64,000 nucleotides of DNA from NCBI RefSeq assembly GCF_019264485.1, contig NZ_JAHVAA010000011.1, forward strand, positions 62,001-126,000. The letters are read 5' to 3'. Origin of the DNA: Sediminibacterium sp. Its GTDB lineage: Bacteria; Bacteroidota; Bacteroidia; Chitinophagales; Chitinophagaceae. Shown one piece after another: positions 9,867-18,854 of the stretch. Made by a program: the position numbers and the translations under genes. How positions within the stretch are numbered: position 1 is the first letter of the stretch; each line of letters opens with the position of its first letter. The notes under the pieces were generated by a model. That model was not told the DNA's origin. It worked only from the letters and a program-made list of their open reading frames with translations, and searched no databases.

Positions 9867-11126
9867 TTACAGACAGCAGTCGCCCGCTTTATTGATGTTG
9901 ATTCTGTTTCTTATGGCTTTTTGAATATTTTCTTTGGTATGGTTTAAGTCAGGGGCATTATTATTTAATACTTCAAGTGGAGTAAGTCCATTAAGTATAT
10001 GAACGGGTCTGTTATTGTAGTTGTGAACGGCCTGTTCCAGTATTTTTTCTAAATGTTGCAGGTTATTAATCTGTTGCTGATAGAGATAACGGTATTTAAT
10101 GGTTTTATTGAGGTGTTCAATCATGGCATTGGAAAAGAGGATATCTTTTTGTGCAATCAGGTGTTCTAATGGAGGGACTACGTTAGCAAAATGTTGTTTC
10201 ACATACTGGTTCTCGGATCCTCCATCTGTAAGCAGGGTAAGTGGAGAAGAGGATGGAACCAGATATTGATGATATACATTTCTGATCAGTTCAATAAGCG
10301 TTGATGCTTTTTTCTGATTAGAAACTGCATATTGGAGTATGCTCCTTGAACGATTGTCCTGTATAAAGTAGATATAGGAAATGGCACCATCTGCTGTTCT
10401 GAAAAGGGTAATATCGGCATGTAGTATCTGTAAAGGATTTTCGGCTCTGATGCCGGTACAATGATTTTTTCTTCTGTTTTTGGGCAGTACGGGTCTGCTC
10501 ACCAATTTTGCGCAATATTTATAAAAACTGCTTAGTGAGCAATAGAGTTGTCCTGCTCGGATGAGTTGGTGATAAATAGAAGAAAGCGGCCAAGCGGTAT
10601 AAGCGGGGTCAATACAAGTGTTGGTAAGTACATTGATTTCTTTGTTGAGTAATTGCGCCGGGTGCTTTTTTCTGCATAACTGAAAAGGAGATCTGGCACA
10701 AAGTTGTTTGTTCAGTAATCGCCGCCATTGTGCATAGGAAAAATTGCACCAGCGTAAAGTTTTTCGTAACCCCATCAAAGGAATAATACTGCTGACCTGT
10801 TTCATAAGGCAGTTAATAATAGGTATTCTCACCAATTTGATGCCCTGTATATTTTTACTGATATAGCGGCTTATGGCTCTTATTTTCAGAAGAGCTCTGT
10901 TAACAGCCAATAAATGTTTGTTGGAAGCGATGAGCGATAAGGTAGACAAGACGTCTTGTTGTCCGATAACATATTCATATCCTGTTAGCTGTTGAATATC
11001 TTTTTTACGCCAGTAATGTCTGGTAGATCTCGGTACTTGTTGTAAAGCTTGTTCAGGCAAAATGGACAAATGAAAAGCAAGAGGAATATATGGATGGTAT
11101 TGTCGTTTATAGGTAGAGTTACTCAT
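9867..11126 (-). CDS. IS transposase, integrase-core (rve) D,D(35)E type
   Basis: A 419-residue transposase if translation starts at MSNSTYKRQYHP (11126). The frame is open to 11231 but the extra 35 residues look non-native and would cross the presumed IS end. The catalytic core is intact: D in LQILHADITLFRT, D in LLTDGGSENQ, and E in NAMIEHLNKTIKYRY, with 35 residues between the last two. The C-terminal NYNNRPVHILNGLTPLEVL is typical of IS3/IS481-like integrase-core transposases. The N-terminal half is helical and probably binds DNA. It appears complete, so the element may be active. Confidence 0.8.
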   Translation of the reverse strand: MSNSTYKRQYHPYIPLAFHLSILPEQALQQVPRSTRHYWRKKDIQQLTGYEYVIGQQDVLSTLSLIASNKHLLAVNRALLKIRAISRYISKNIQGIKLVRIPIINCLMKQVSSIIPLMGLRKTLRWCNFSYAQWRRLLNKQLCARSPFQLCRKKHPAQLLNKEINVLTNTCIDPAYTAWPLSSIYHQLIRAGQLYCSLSSFYKYCAKLVSRPVLPKNRRKNHCTGIRAENPLQILHADITLFRTADGAISYIYFIQDNRSRSILQYAVSNQKKASTLIELIRNVYHQYLVPSSSPLTLLTDGGSENQYVKQHFANVVPPLEHLIAQKDILFSNAMIEHLNKTIKYRYLYQQQINNLQHLEKILEQAVHNYNNRPVHILNGLTPLEVLNNNAPDLNHTKENIQKAIRNRININKAGDCCL

Positions 11127-11214
11127 GTTTGAAACTACAAAAAAGCCGAACAGCAACCAGAACGCTGAACTGAGTGACACAACAGGCGATGAGCAATGAC
11201 CTGCTGCTGGTAAA
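9867..11214 (-). mobile_element. Single-ORF insertion sequence (boundaries tentative)
   Basis: A lone DDE transposase gene sits between the RHS operon and the kinase operon. A weak inverted repeat could mark the ends: TTACAGACAGCAG at 9867-9879 and the reverse complement of CTGCTGCTGGTAA (11201-11213), 10 of 13 positions matching. Outside these, the 10-mer TTACTGGCAG occurs in direct orientation at 9854-9863 and 11247-11256, which could be a target duplication or chance. The two do not fit one neat model, so the true ends are unresolved. No second ORF or programmed frameshift is visible. Confidence 0.45.
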
Positions 11215-11325
11215 CATAAATGATTATTCACTCTGGATAAATTTTCTTACTGGCAGGAAAGGGTAAGCATTGACAATCATTTATTTACCTATCTTACAAG
11301 ATCATTTAAAATTCAATTCTTATTC

Positions 11326-14300
11326 ATGATCCGCTCCCTGCCCCTCCGATTGTACTCCGGTTTAGGTATTGCAGTTTTATTGGTGTTCCTCGTAGGGTTT
11401 ATAACCATTGATTCTCTCGACAAACAGGCAAAAGAGTCGGACCTGGTTCGTCATACACATAAAGCCATTTCCTATGTAAGAGATGTGCGTTTTTCAATTA
11501 TGCAGATCAGGGGTGGCAGAAGGTCTTACTGGGTTACCGGTGAAGCGCATGATATGGATGTCTATGAAAAGGGTGCCAGTTTTATCCCCAACCGTCTTGT
11601 CGATTTACGTGAACTTGTAAAAGACAATGCCCGCCAGGTTGAAAATGTTATAGTGCTCGATTCAATGGTAACAGATTTGATGCGTTACTGGAGAACAGAT
11701 GGAGAAGTTAGTCCGAATATGCCGGTGGATGCTTTCCGCAGAATAGTAATGTTGGAAGAAGGAAGAATGGTACATATTTACAGGCAACTGGAAAAAATAA
11801 AAATTAATGAAGAGGATCTGCTCATTAAAAGAGAAGCCATCGTTGCAGGTTATAACGACAGAACCAAACTCATTTTATATATCGGCATCAGCGTTTTAAT
11901 GATCGTTGTGCTTTTACTGATTAATGCCGTTATTCAAACCCTCAAAAGCCGCTACAAAGCTGGTCTCCGTTTACAGGCAACCCTCGAAGAAACAGAAAAA
12001 GCCAGTAAAATGGCACAGGAAAAAAACTGGGTACTGGAGGGGATGAGTTATATCAATAACCGTTTACAGGTGGTAGACAGTTCTTCGGAATTGGCCAACC
12101 GTATTATAACCGCCCTTGTGCAATACCTGGAAGTACCGGCAGGGGTTATTTATTTTGTAGATAAAAAAAATAACAAACTCATTACCTCAGCTTCGGTAGC
12201 AGTTAGTGCAGCTTCGCGCAAAAATTTTGTTATCGGCGAAGGAATAGTAGGTAATGCCGCTTTGGAAAAAACGGTTTCCATCATCAGAAATATTCCACCC
12301 GATTACTGGAAGGTTGAATCTTCACTCGGACAGGTTACGGGTAATGGAGAAATAGCTTATGTGCCGTTATGGATGAACGAAGAATTAAAAGGACTGATTG
12401 AGCTGGGTTGTTTTTCCACTTTTTCTGAACTACAGATTTCATTGTTAAAAAGCAGCTCCGATATTCTTTCTGCAGCCATTAACTCATATCAGTCACGCGA
12501 TAAAATTAACGAACTCCTCGATGAACTCCAGGAACAGAAAGAAGCATTACTGGAACAGCAGGAAGAACTGCGACAGACAAATGATGAGTTGAGCCGGCAG
12601 ACAGAAGAACTCCAGGCTTCGGAAGAAGAATTAAAAACACAGGAAGAGGAATTGAAACAGATTAACCTCGAACTGAAGGAAAGAAATGATGCCATTGAAA
12701 ATGCCCGTCATGCTCTCACATTAAAAGCCAAAGAACTGGAAAATACCAGCAGGTATAAATCGGAGTTCCTGGCCAATATGTCGCACGAACTGCGCACCCC
12801 CCTTAATAGTGTGCTGATACTGGCCAAGCTGCTGTCTGACAACAATACACAGAACCTCAATACCAAACAGGTTGAATATGCCAATATTATCTATAAATCG
12901 GGTAACGATCTCTTACAACTGATCAACGATATACTTGATCTTTCCAAAATAGAATCGGGCAAGGTGGATCTGTTGATAGAAGATGTTTCGGTGGAATCGA
13001 TAGCACAGGATATTACCCAGTTGTTTTCAGTAGTGGCTTCAGAAAAGAAAATCAATTTCACGGTGGAAGCGGGTGAGGGCGTACCTCCCACTATTCAAAC
13101 AGATAAATTGCGGCTGCAGCAGGTGGTTAAAAATCTTTTATCCAACGCCTTTAAGTTTACACCTTCGGATGGCAGTATCAGGTTAGGGTTTCATATGTCT
13201 GCCACAGACGAAAAATTATTGATCAGTGTAGCTGATACAGGTATTGGCATACCCAAGGATAAGCAGCAACTTATTTTCGAAGCTTTCCAGCAGGCAGATG
13301 GTTCTACCAGCAGAAAATATGGCGGCACGGGTTTGGGTTTATCTATTAGTCTTGAACTGATGAAATTACTGGGCGGCACTATCGCTGTAGAAAGTGAAAC
13401 CAATAGGGGCAGTGTATTTACCCTTGAAGTACCGCTGGTATTTGCGGGTACAGCCAACAATGCAACAAAAGAAAATACCGATGATTTTTTATTGAACGAT
13501 CCGGTATTACCATTTGAAAGTATCCGTGAACAAACAGCCGTTGCAGATGATAAGGCACAACTGAAGAAAGGGGAACGACTGATGCTGATTATAGAGGATG
13601 ATGTAAATTTTGCCACCATCATCCGCGACTATGCACGGCATAAAGGTTACCAGGTAGTAATTGCACTGGAAGGAGATGAAGGCTTGTATTATGCAAGAAA
13701 ATTTAAACCCAATGCCATTATCCTCGATATACAGTTACCGGTGATGGATGGCTGGACCATTCTGAAACATATCAGAAATGATGAACAGTTAAAACATACC
13801 CCTGTACATATTATATCGGCTTTCGATGACAGCCGCTTTAAACAGGCCGATGTGATGGCCTACCTGAAGAAACCTATTGATACGGATACCCTTGAACGTG
13901 CTTTTGGTATGCTGGGCGACCATATTCGAAAAGGGTTGAAACAGGTATTGATTATCTCTGCCGTTCATTTTGAGGAAGATCATCTTCACCAGCTTGCAGC
14001 TGAAAAAGAGTATAAACTGCATTTTGAGCAGGTAGCAACAGTATCGGAAGCAGCAGCCAGTATCGGAAAGCAGCAATACGACTGTGTGATTATTCATATC
14101 GGTGCTTCCATACAATTAGATGAGGCAAAACATATTTACCAGCATCTCTCCGATAAAAAATTACCGATTATCATTCACCTCGATGAAGACATAACAGCTG
14201 CTGATGAAATGGAGTTCCGGAAAGTTTCGGGTATCATTATCAGAAGTGCTGTTACGGCTAATAACCGTTTGCTGGATGAATTGGAACTTTTTCTTCATAA

Positions 14301-14736
14301 AATGGAGGGCGTAGATACAAAAACCACCGGCCATCCGGTAACGGCTGTAACTGACCGGACACTGATCAACAAAAAAATACTGGTGGTAGATGATGATATG
14401 CGTAATGTATTTGCATTGAGTGCCGTACTTGAGTCGAATAAAATGCAGGTGTTGGCAGCAAGTGATGGACGTGAATCTTTGGAGCAGTTAAAAAAACATC
14501 CTGATACCGATTTGGTATTGATGGATATTATGATGCCCGAAATGGATGGTTATGAAGCCATGCAGCGAATCAGGAAAGACCTTAAGTTGAATAACCTGCC
14601 CATTATTGCCTTAACGGCTAAAGCAATGGCCGGCGATAGGGATAAATGTATAGCGGCAGGTGCTTCAGATTATATTACAAAGCCAGTTGATATGCAAAAA
14701 CTATTATCGTTGATGCGTGTTTGGTTAATGAAATAA
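11326..14736 (+). CDS. Hybrid sensor histidine kinase (CHASE3-GAF-HisKA-HATPase-REC-REC'-REC)
   Basis: An 1136-residue membrane sensor kinase. Domains in order: TM 1 (about 10-30), a CHASE3-like helical sensor (about 35-175), TM 2 (about 184-206), GAF (about 235-395), a long Gln/Glu coiled coil (about 400-470), HisKA with phospho-His in MSHELRTPLNS (His 487), and HATPase with NLLSNAFKF, DTGIGIP and GTGLGLS. A receiver follows with IILDIQLPVMDG (about 800). A second receiver-like fold (about 873-990) reads CVIIHIG, lacking the acceptor Asp. The last receiver has LVLMDIMMPEMDG (about 1067) and the conserved Lys in YITKPVD. It heads an operon with cheR, cheB and a second kinase; the 3' end overlaps cheR by 16 bp. 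Confidence 0.9.
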   Translation: MIRSLPLRLYSGLGIAVLLVFLVGFITIDSLDKQAKESDLVRHTHKAISYVRDVRFSIMQIRGGRRSYWVTGEAHDMDVYEKGASFIPNRLVDLRELVKDNARQVENVIVLDSMVTDLMRYWRTDGEVSPNMPVDAFRRIVMLEEGRMVHIYRQLEKIKINEEDLLIKREAIVAGYNDRTKLILYIGISVLMIVVLLLINAVIQTLKSRYKAGLRLQATLEETEKASKMAQEKNWVLEGMSYINNRLQVVDSSSELANRIITALVQYLEVPAGVIYFVDKKNNKLITSASVAVSAASRKNFVIGEGIVGNAALEKTVSIIRNIPPDYWKVESSLGQVTGNGEIAYVPLWMNEELKGLIELGCFSTFSELQISLLKSSSDILSAAINSYQSRDKINELLDELQEQKEALLEQQEELRQTNDELSRQTEELQASEEELKTQEEELKQINLELKERNDAIENARHALTLKAKELENTSRYKSEFLANMSHELRTPLNSVLILAKLLSDNNTQNLNTKQVEYANIIYKSGNDLLQLINDILDLSKIESGKVDLLIEDVSVESIAQDITQLFSVVASEKKINFTVEAGEGVPPTIQTDKLRLQQVVKNLLSNAFKFTPSDGSIRLGFHMSATDEKLLISVADTGIGIPKDKQQLIFEAFQQADGSTSRKYGGTGLGLSISLELMKLLGGTIAVESETNRGSVFTLEVPLVFAGTANNATKENTDDFLLNDPVLPFESIREQTAVADDKAQLKKGERLMLIIEDDVNFATIIRDYARHKGYQVVIALEGDEGLYYARKFKPNAIILDIQLPVMDGWTILKHIRNDEQLKHTPVHIISAFDDSRFKQADVMAYLKKPIDTDTLERAFGMLGDHIRKGLKQVLIISAVHFEEDHLHQLAAEKEYKLHFEQVATVSEAAASIGKQQYDCVIIHIGASIQLDEAKHIYQHLSDKKLPIIIHLDEDITAADEMEFRKVSGIIIRSAVTANNRLLDELELFLHKMEGVDTKTTGHPVTAVTDRTLINKKILVVDDDMRNVFALSAVLESNKMQVLAASDGRESLEQLKKHPDTDLVLMDIMMPEMDGYEAMQRIRKDLKLNNLPIIALTAKAMAGDRDKCIAAGASDYITKPVDMQKLLSLMRVWLMK

Positions 14737-15593
14737 GCGGAAGAATAAACGAATTCAGGATGGTAATACCCGGAAGGCCAGAACTGGCAGCGCATGAGTT
14801 TGAACAGTTGCTACATATGCTTCATCATGTGTATGGGTACGATTTCTCAGGCTATTCAAAAAGCTCTTTGCAAAGAAGGATCCATAAGTTCATGGACGAT
14901 AAGCAGGTGAATAGCGGGACAGCACTGATTCAGTTATTGGCAGGAGATGTGGTGTCATTCAATCATTTTCTGGAAACGATTACGGTGAATGTTACAGAAA
15001 TGTTCCGTGATCCGCTGTTTTACAAATCGCTGCGCGAAAAAGTATTGCCTGTATTAGCTACCTATCCGCAAATCAATATCTGGCATGCGGGCTGTTCAAC
15101 AGGAGAAGAAGTTTTTTCCTTATGTATTCTCCTGTTTGAAGCAGGCTTACTGAACCGCACAAGAATTTATGCAACTGATATCAATGCCGCTAACCTGGAG
15201 AAAGCCCGCACAGGTGTATTACCCATGCATCATATGAGAGAGTATACCGTAAATTACAGACAGTCTGGTGCCACGAACGATTTCTCCGACTATTATACGG
15301 CCTTATACGATCATGTACTCATTAATAAAGAGATCAGGGAAAGAGTGGTTTTTCTGCAGCATAACCTGGTTACCGACCGGTCTTTTAATGAGTTTCAGCT
15401 CGTTCTATGCAGAAATGTGATGATCTATTTCAATAAACAATTACAGAATAAAGTGCTTCGTTTGTTTTACGACAGCTTGTCTTCACTGGGTTTTCTTGGC
15501 CTGGGGATGAAAGAGAGTTTATTGTTTTCAGAGCATAAGTCGAAATTTACGATGGTTGATCCGGCAGTTAAATTATTCAGGAAAAAACACTGA
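14721..15593 (+). CDS. cheR: CheR-type protein-glutamate methyltransferase
   Basis: A 290-residue SAM-dependent methyltransferase. The N-terminal helical domain (YGYDFSGYSKSSLQRRIHKF) is followed by the SAM site WHAGCSTGEEVFSLCIL (about residues 118-134) and the CRNVMIYFN motif (about 230). These match CheR, which methylates glutamates on chemoreceptors. No receptor, CheA or CheW is nearby, so here it more likely acts on the neighbouring sensor kinases. The start at 14721 overlaps the kinase by 16 bp; an internal ATG at 14760 is an alternative. The stop overlaps the next ATG (TGATG). Confidence 0.9.
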   Translation: MVNEISGRINEFRMVIPGRPELAAHEFEQLLHMLHHVYGYDFSGYSKSSLQRRIHKFMDDKQVNSGTALIQLLAGDVVSFNHFLETITVNVTEMFRDPLFYKSLREKVLPVLATYPQINIWHAGCSTGEEVFSLCILLFEAGLLNRTRIYATDINAANLEKARTGVLPMHHMREYTVNYRQSGATNDFSDYYTALYDHVLINKEIRERVVFLQHNLVTDRSFNEFQLVLCRNVMIYFNKQLQNKVLRLFYDSLSSLGFLGLGMKESLLFSEHKSKFTMVDPAVKLFRKKH

Positions 15594-16168
15594 TGGTTTT
15601 GAAAGAACAGGCATATGATATAATACTTATTGGAGGTTCAGCGGGCAGTATACCTGTTTGTGTATCGCTGCTCAAAGCGTTGAAAAAAGACCAGCCGGTT
15701 CCGGTGGTACTCATCATTCATCGCATGCGTAATGTTGTGAGTGAGCTGGATAAATTATTGTCGAAAGAAACCGGTATCAAAAAAATTACCGAGCCCGAAG
15801 ACAAACAAAGTATCAGTTCAGGTAAAGTATACCTGGCCCCACAGAACTATCACCTGTTGTTTGAAGAAGATGCGAGTTTCAGTCTTGACTATTCCGATCC
15901 CATACATTATAGCCGTCCGTCTATTGATGTAAGTTTTGAGAGTGCTGCGTTGGTTTATGGAACAAAAGTGCTGGCCATTTTATTGAGTGGCGCCAATGCC
16001 GATGGTGCCAAAGGGTTATCGCTGCTGGCTGAGCTTGGAGCCGATTGCTGGGTGCAGGATCCAGCCACTGCTGAATATCCTGCCATGCCCTCCGCAGCCA
16101 TGGCTCTTTCTGATAAACTCAAAGTACTCACAGAAGATCAAATGAAAGAACGCTTACATGAATTATAA
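15593..16168 (+). CDS. cheB: CheB-type methylesterase, catalytic domain only
   Basis: A 191-residue protein holding only the CheB esterase/glutamine-deamidase domain. GGSAGS (about residue 15) carries the nucleophile Ser, VVLIIHRMRN the His, and LLSGANADGAKGL the Asp. Classical CheB has an N-terminal receiver, absent here; phospho-control may come from the receivers of the flanking kinases. It is coupled to cheR by TGATG. It presumably reverses CheR methylation of an unidentified target. Confidence 0.88.
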   Translation: MVLKEQAYDIILIGGSAGSIPVCVSLLKALKKDQPVPVVLIIHRMRNVVSELDKLLSKETGIKKITEPEDKQSISSGKVYLAPQNYHLLFEEDASFSLDYSDPIHYSRPSIDVSFESAALVYGTKVLAILLSGANADGAKGLSLLAELGADCWVQDPATAEYPAMPSAAMALSDKLKVLTEDQMKERLHEL

Positions 16169-16185
16169 TTATATTGCTGTCTGAC

Positions 16186-17295
16186 ATGAATATCCCCCCC
16201 ATACCACAACATGATTTCACCATTCTTCTGGTAGACGACAGACCTGAAAACCTGTTGTCGTTGGAAGAAATATTACTTAAACAGGGGCGTAAATTTATCA
16301 CCGCACAATCTGGCAATGAAGCACTGAAGCATGTGTTAAAGCATGAACATATCGGTCTTATTATGCTCGATGTACAAATGCCTGAAATGGATGGTTTTGA
16401 AGTGGCGCGGATATTAAAATCGAACCCAAGAACAAAAGATATCTCCATCATATTTGTAACGGCACTCAGCAGGGAAGAGCAGTATGTATTAAAAGGGTTT
16501 GCAGAAGGCGCCGTTGATTATCTCCAGAAACCACTTGATATAAACGTGGTACGTGCCAAAGTAAATGTGTTTGAACAATTGTATTTTAACCAGTACCGTT
16601 TAAAAACAGCACTTGCAGAACTGGATCGTATCAATAAACAATTAGAGAAATTTGTATACATAGTATCGCACGATTTAAAATCGCCGCTATCCTCAGTCAT
16701 TATGATGCTCGAACTGATCAAGAGCGACCCCTATGTACGAGCCAATGAGGAAGTAAAGGAAAATATTGATATGGTGTATCAGGCATCGGACCGACTCTCG
16801 GAAATGATTATGGCATTACTGGAATATTCAACTACCAGTTTGTCGCAGCAGACGATTGAAGAAGTAGATGTACATGAGCTGGTACAACAATTATCGGCAT
16901 TATTATTTCCTCCCAAACATATACAGATTCAATTACTGAATCAGTTTCCGGTAGTAATGACGAAAAAGGTAAAATTGGAGCAGGTATTTCAAAACCTGTT
17001 GAGTAATGCTATTAAGTACAACGACAAGCCACAGGGACTTATACAGATTGGCTATACGGAAAAAGACATATTGTACGAATTCTTTGTAAAAGACAATGGT
17101 CCCGGTATTGCTGAAGAAGATAAAAACCGGATATTCAAACTCTTTGAAACAACCAGTAATATTTCTCAAAGAGACAATAGTACAGGTATAGGTTTAAACC
17201 TCCTTAAAATTATCGTGGAAGAACAGGGTGGAAAAATATGGGTAGAATCAACACAGGGAGAAGGAAGTGTTTTCTATTTCCAGTGGATGAAGTAA
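16186..17295 (+). CDS. Receiver-histidine kinase hybrid (REC-HisKA-HATPase)
   Basis: A 369-residue soluble protein. The N-terminal receiver has TILLVDDRPENL and the acceptor Asp in IMLDVQMPEMDG. A short coiled coil is followed by HisKA with phospho-His in YIVSHDLKSPLSSV, and by HATPase motifs NLLSNAIKYND, DNGPGI and GIGLNLLKI. I chose ATG 16186, which gives MNIPPIPQHDFTILLVDD; the frame is open to a TTG at 16174. It lies 17 bp after cheB, is the last gene of the sensory operon, and is followed by a strong palindrome. It could be the output or relay kinase of the cheR/cheB module. Confidence 0.9.
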   Translation: MNIPPIPQHDFTILLVDDRPENLLSLEEILLKQGRKFITAQSGNEALKHVLKHEHIGLIMLDVQMPEMDGFEVARILKSNPRTKDISIIFVTALSREEQYVLKGFAEGAVDYLQKPLDINVVRAKVNVFEQLYFNQYRLKTALAELDRINKQLEKFVYIVSHDLKSPLSSVIMMLELIKSDPYVRANEEVKENIDMVYQASDRLSEMIMALLEYSTTSLSQQTIEEVDVHELVQQLSALLFPPKHIQIQLLNQFPVVMTKKVKLEQVFQNLLSNAIKYNDKPQGLIQIGYTEKDILYEFFVKDNGPGIAEEDKNRIFKLFETTSNISQRDNSTGIGLNLLKIIVEEQGGKIWVESTQGEGSVFYFQWMK

Positions 17296-17310
17296 GGAAT
17301 AGGGAATAAC

Positions 17311-17359
17311 GAATATCCAATATCGAATAATAAATTTCGAAGTTCGATATTGGATATTC
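17311..17359. terminator. Perfect 17-bp palindrome between convergent genes
   Basis: GAATATCCAATATCGAA (17311-17327) is exactly mirrored at 17343-17359 around a 15-nt loop. It fills the 77-bp gap between the convergent kinase and ABC ATPase genes. It probably acts as a bidirectional terminator, although U-tracts are poor. The arms are built from the repeated words GAATATC/CAATATCGAA. Confidence 0.6.
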
Positions 17360-17372
17360 AATATTCCTCTGT

Positions 17373-17990
17373 TTACTTATAGTCTGTAATCTGTATTCGC
17401 TTCGTGCAAAAATCAATTTCCTGCTGGTCGTTACTGCTTACAATAATTGTTTTCTGTCTGCAATAGTCAAGGATCAGTTGATGGTATAACTGATAACCGG
17501 AAGTATCGAGATTGGTGCAGGGTTCGTCTAACAATAATAAGGGTACATCACTAAAAACAGCCTGTGCCAGTTTTACCCTTTGTTTCATACCACTGCTATA
17601 ATAACGGATTTGTTTATGGGCCGCTTTTTCCAGGCCAATCAATTGTAATACGCTATCAATAGTTACAGAAGGCATCAGCGGTTTGAAAGATGCATGAAAC
17701 TGAAGGAATTCTCTGGCCGTCATTTCTTCAATCAACTCTAAATAAGGGGCTGCGAGTGATAGGTAATTATATATTTTGTCATCAGGTACAGCGGTATGGT
17801 TGGCCTGCCAGTTAATTTTACCGGCAGAGAGGTTCAGGCTGCCGGCTATGGCTTGTAAGAGGGTACTTTTACCACTTCCGTTCGGTCCGGTGATGGCATA
17901 GGCTGTACCGGGTAGAAAACTAAAATTGATCCCACGAAATATCCATTCCCGGTTAAATTTTTTACCTGCATCCGAGAGTTGAATCTGCAT
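17373..17990 (-). CDS. ABC transporter ATP-binding protein
   Basis: A 205-residue ABC ATPase starting at MQIQLSDAGKKF (17990). The ORF is open to 18071 but that would overlap lpxA. Walker A is GPNGSGKST, the signature YYSSGMKQRVKLAQA, Walker B LLLLDEPCTNLD, and the switch His is replaced by IIVSSNDQQE (Asn/Asp at that place). It is short and has no TM part, so it needs a permease elsewhere. It follows lpxA by 28 bp at the end of the lipid A cluster. The substrate cannot be read from sequence; the location suggests an envelope role. Confidence 0.85.
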   Translation of the reverse strand: MQIQLSDAGKKFNREWIFRGINFSFLPGTAYAITGPNGSGKSTLLQAIAGSLNLSAGKINWQANHTAVPDDKIYNYLSLAAPYLELIEEMTAREFLQFHASFKPLMPSVTIDSVLQLIGLEKAAHKQIRYYSSGMKQRVKLAQAVFSDVPLLLLDEPCTNLDTSGYQLYHQLILDYCRQKTIIVSSNDQQEIDFCTKRIQITDYK

Positions 17991-18018
17991 AGAGGGAGAA
18001 TAAAATAATGAGGTTGGT

Positions 18019-18816
18019 TTAATCTTCTTCTGTAGCGCCTTTGGTAAAACGTTTGATAATACCTCTTCCACTTTCGCGGATAAAAGTTACGATCTCATCT
18101 CTTTCATCACTGGCTGTTAATTCTTCCTCAATAAATTCAAGCGCCTGAGAAGTGTTCAGTCCTTTGTTGAATATAATACGATAGATATCCAGGATATGAT
18201 TGATTTTCTCCAATTCAAAACCTCTTCTTTTCAAACCAACGCTATTAACTCCACCATAACTCAGCGGGTTACGCACGGCTTTAATATAGGGTGGTACATC
18301 TTTACTTACGAGACTACCTCCGGCAATATAAGCATGCTGACCAATGGTTACAAACTGGTGAACAGCACTTACACCTGCTATCCAGGCCCAATCGCCCATT
18401 ACTACGTGGCCGGCTAACTGAACGCTGTTGCTCAGGATGCAATTGTCGCCAATTAAACAATCGTGGGCAATATGGCTATAGGCCATGATAAGACAGTTAT
18501 TGCCTACTTTGGTTTTCCAGCGGTCGGTGGTACCACGGTTAATGGTAACAAATTCGCGGATGGTGGTATTATCACCAATTTCAACGGTTGTTCTTTCACC
18601 GGAAAATTTTAAATCCTGTGGAATAGCGCCCAATACTGCGCCGGGAAATACACGACAGTTCTTGCCAATTCTTGTACCGTCCATAATGGTAACATTACTG
18701 CCAATCCAGGTGCCTTCACCAATCTGTACGTCGCCGTGGATCACCGTAAAGGGATCGATTTTTACATTAGGAGCGACCCTTGCATTGGGATCTATATAGG
18801 TATAAGGATGCGTCAT
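18019..18816 (-). CDS. lpxA: UDP-N-acetylglucosamine O-acyltransferase LpxA
   Basis: A 265-residue left-handed beta-helix acyltransferase, the usual length for LpxA. Hexapeptide repeats run through residues 5-180 (IDPFTVIHGDVQIGEGTWIG). The catalytic His lies in the MAYSHIAHDCLIGDNC segment, and the C-terminal helical domain carries RRGFELEKINHILDIYRIIF. It catalyses the first step of lipid A synthesis, transferring a 3-hydroxyacyl chain from ACP to UDP-GlcNAc in the cytoplasm. It lies 38 bp after lpxC-fabZ in the same direction. Confidence 0.96.
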   Translation of the reverse strand: MTHPYTYIDPNARVAPNVKIDPFTVIHGDVQIGEGTWIGSNVTIMDGTRIGKNCRVFPGAVLGAIPQDLKFSGERTTVEIGDNTTIREFVTINRGTTDRWKTKVGNNCLIMAYSHIAHDCLIGDNCILSNSVQLAGHVVMGDWAWIAGVSAVHQFVTIGQHAYIAGGSLVSKDVPPYIKAVRNPLSYGGVNSVGLKRRGFELEKINHILDIYRIIFNKGLNTSQALEFIEEELTASDERDEIVTFIRESGRGIIKRFTKGATEED

Positions 18817-18854
18817 TGTAACTGGGTTCGGTTATTAAATTGGTAAGGATTGAA

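Noticed and set aside
13191..13622. 143-residue ORF on the minus strand inside the hybrid kinase
   Set aside because: It is antisense to the HATPase/receiver coding region with no homology pattern or promoter; a reading-frame shadow.
18485..18799. 104-residue plus-strand ORF in lpxA
   Set aside because: Antisense to the strongly conserved LpxA hexapeptide region.
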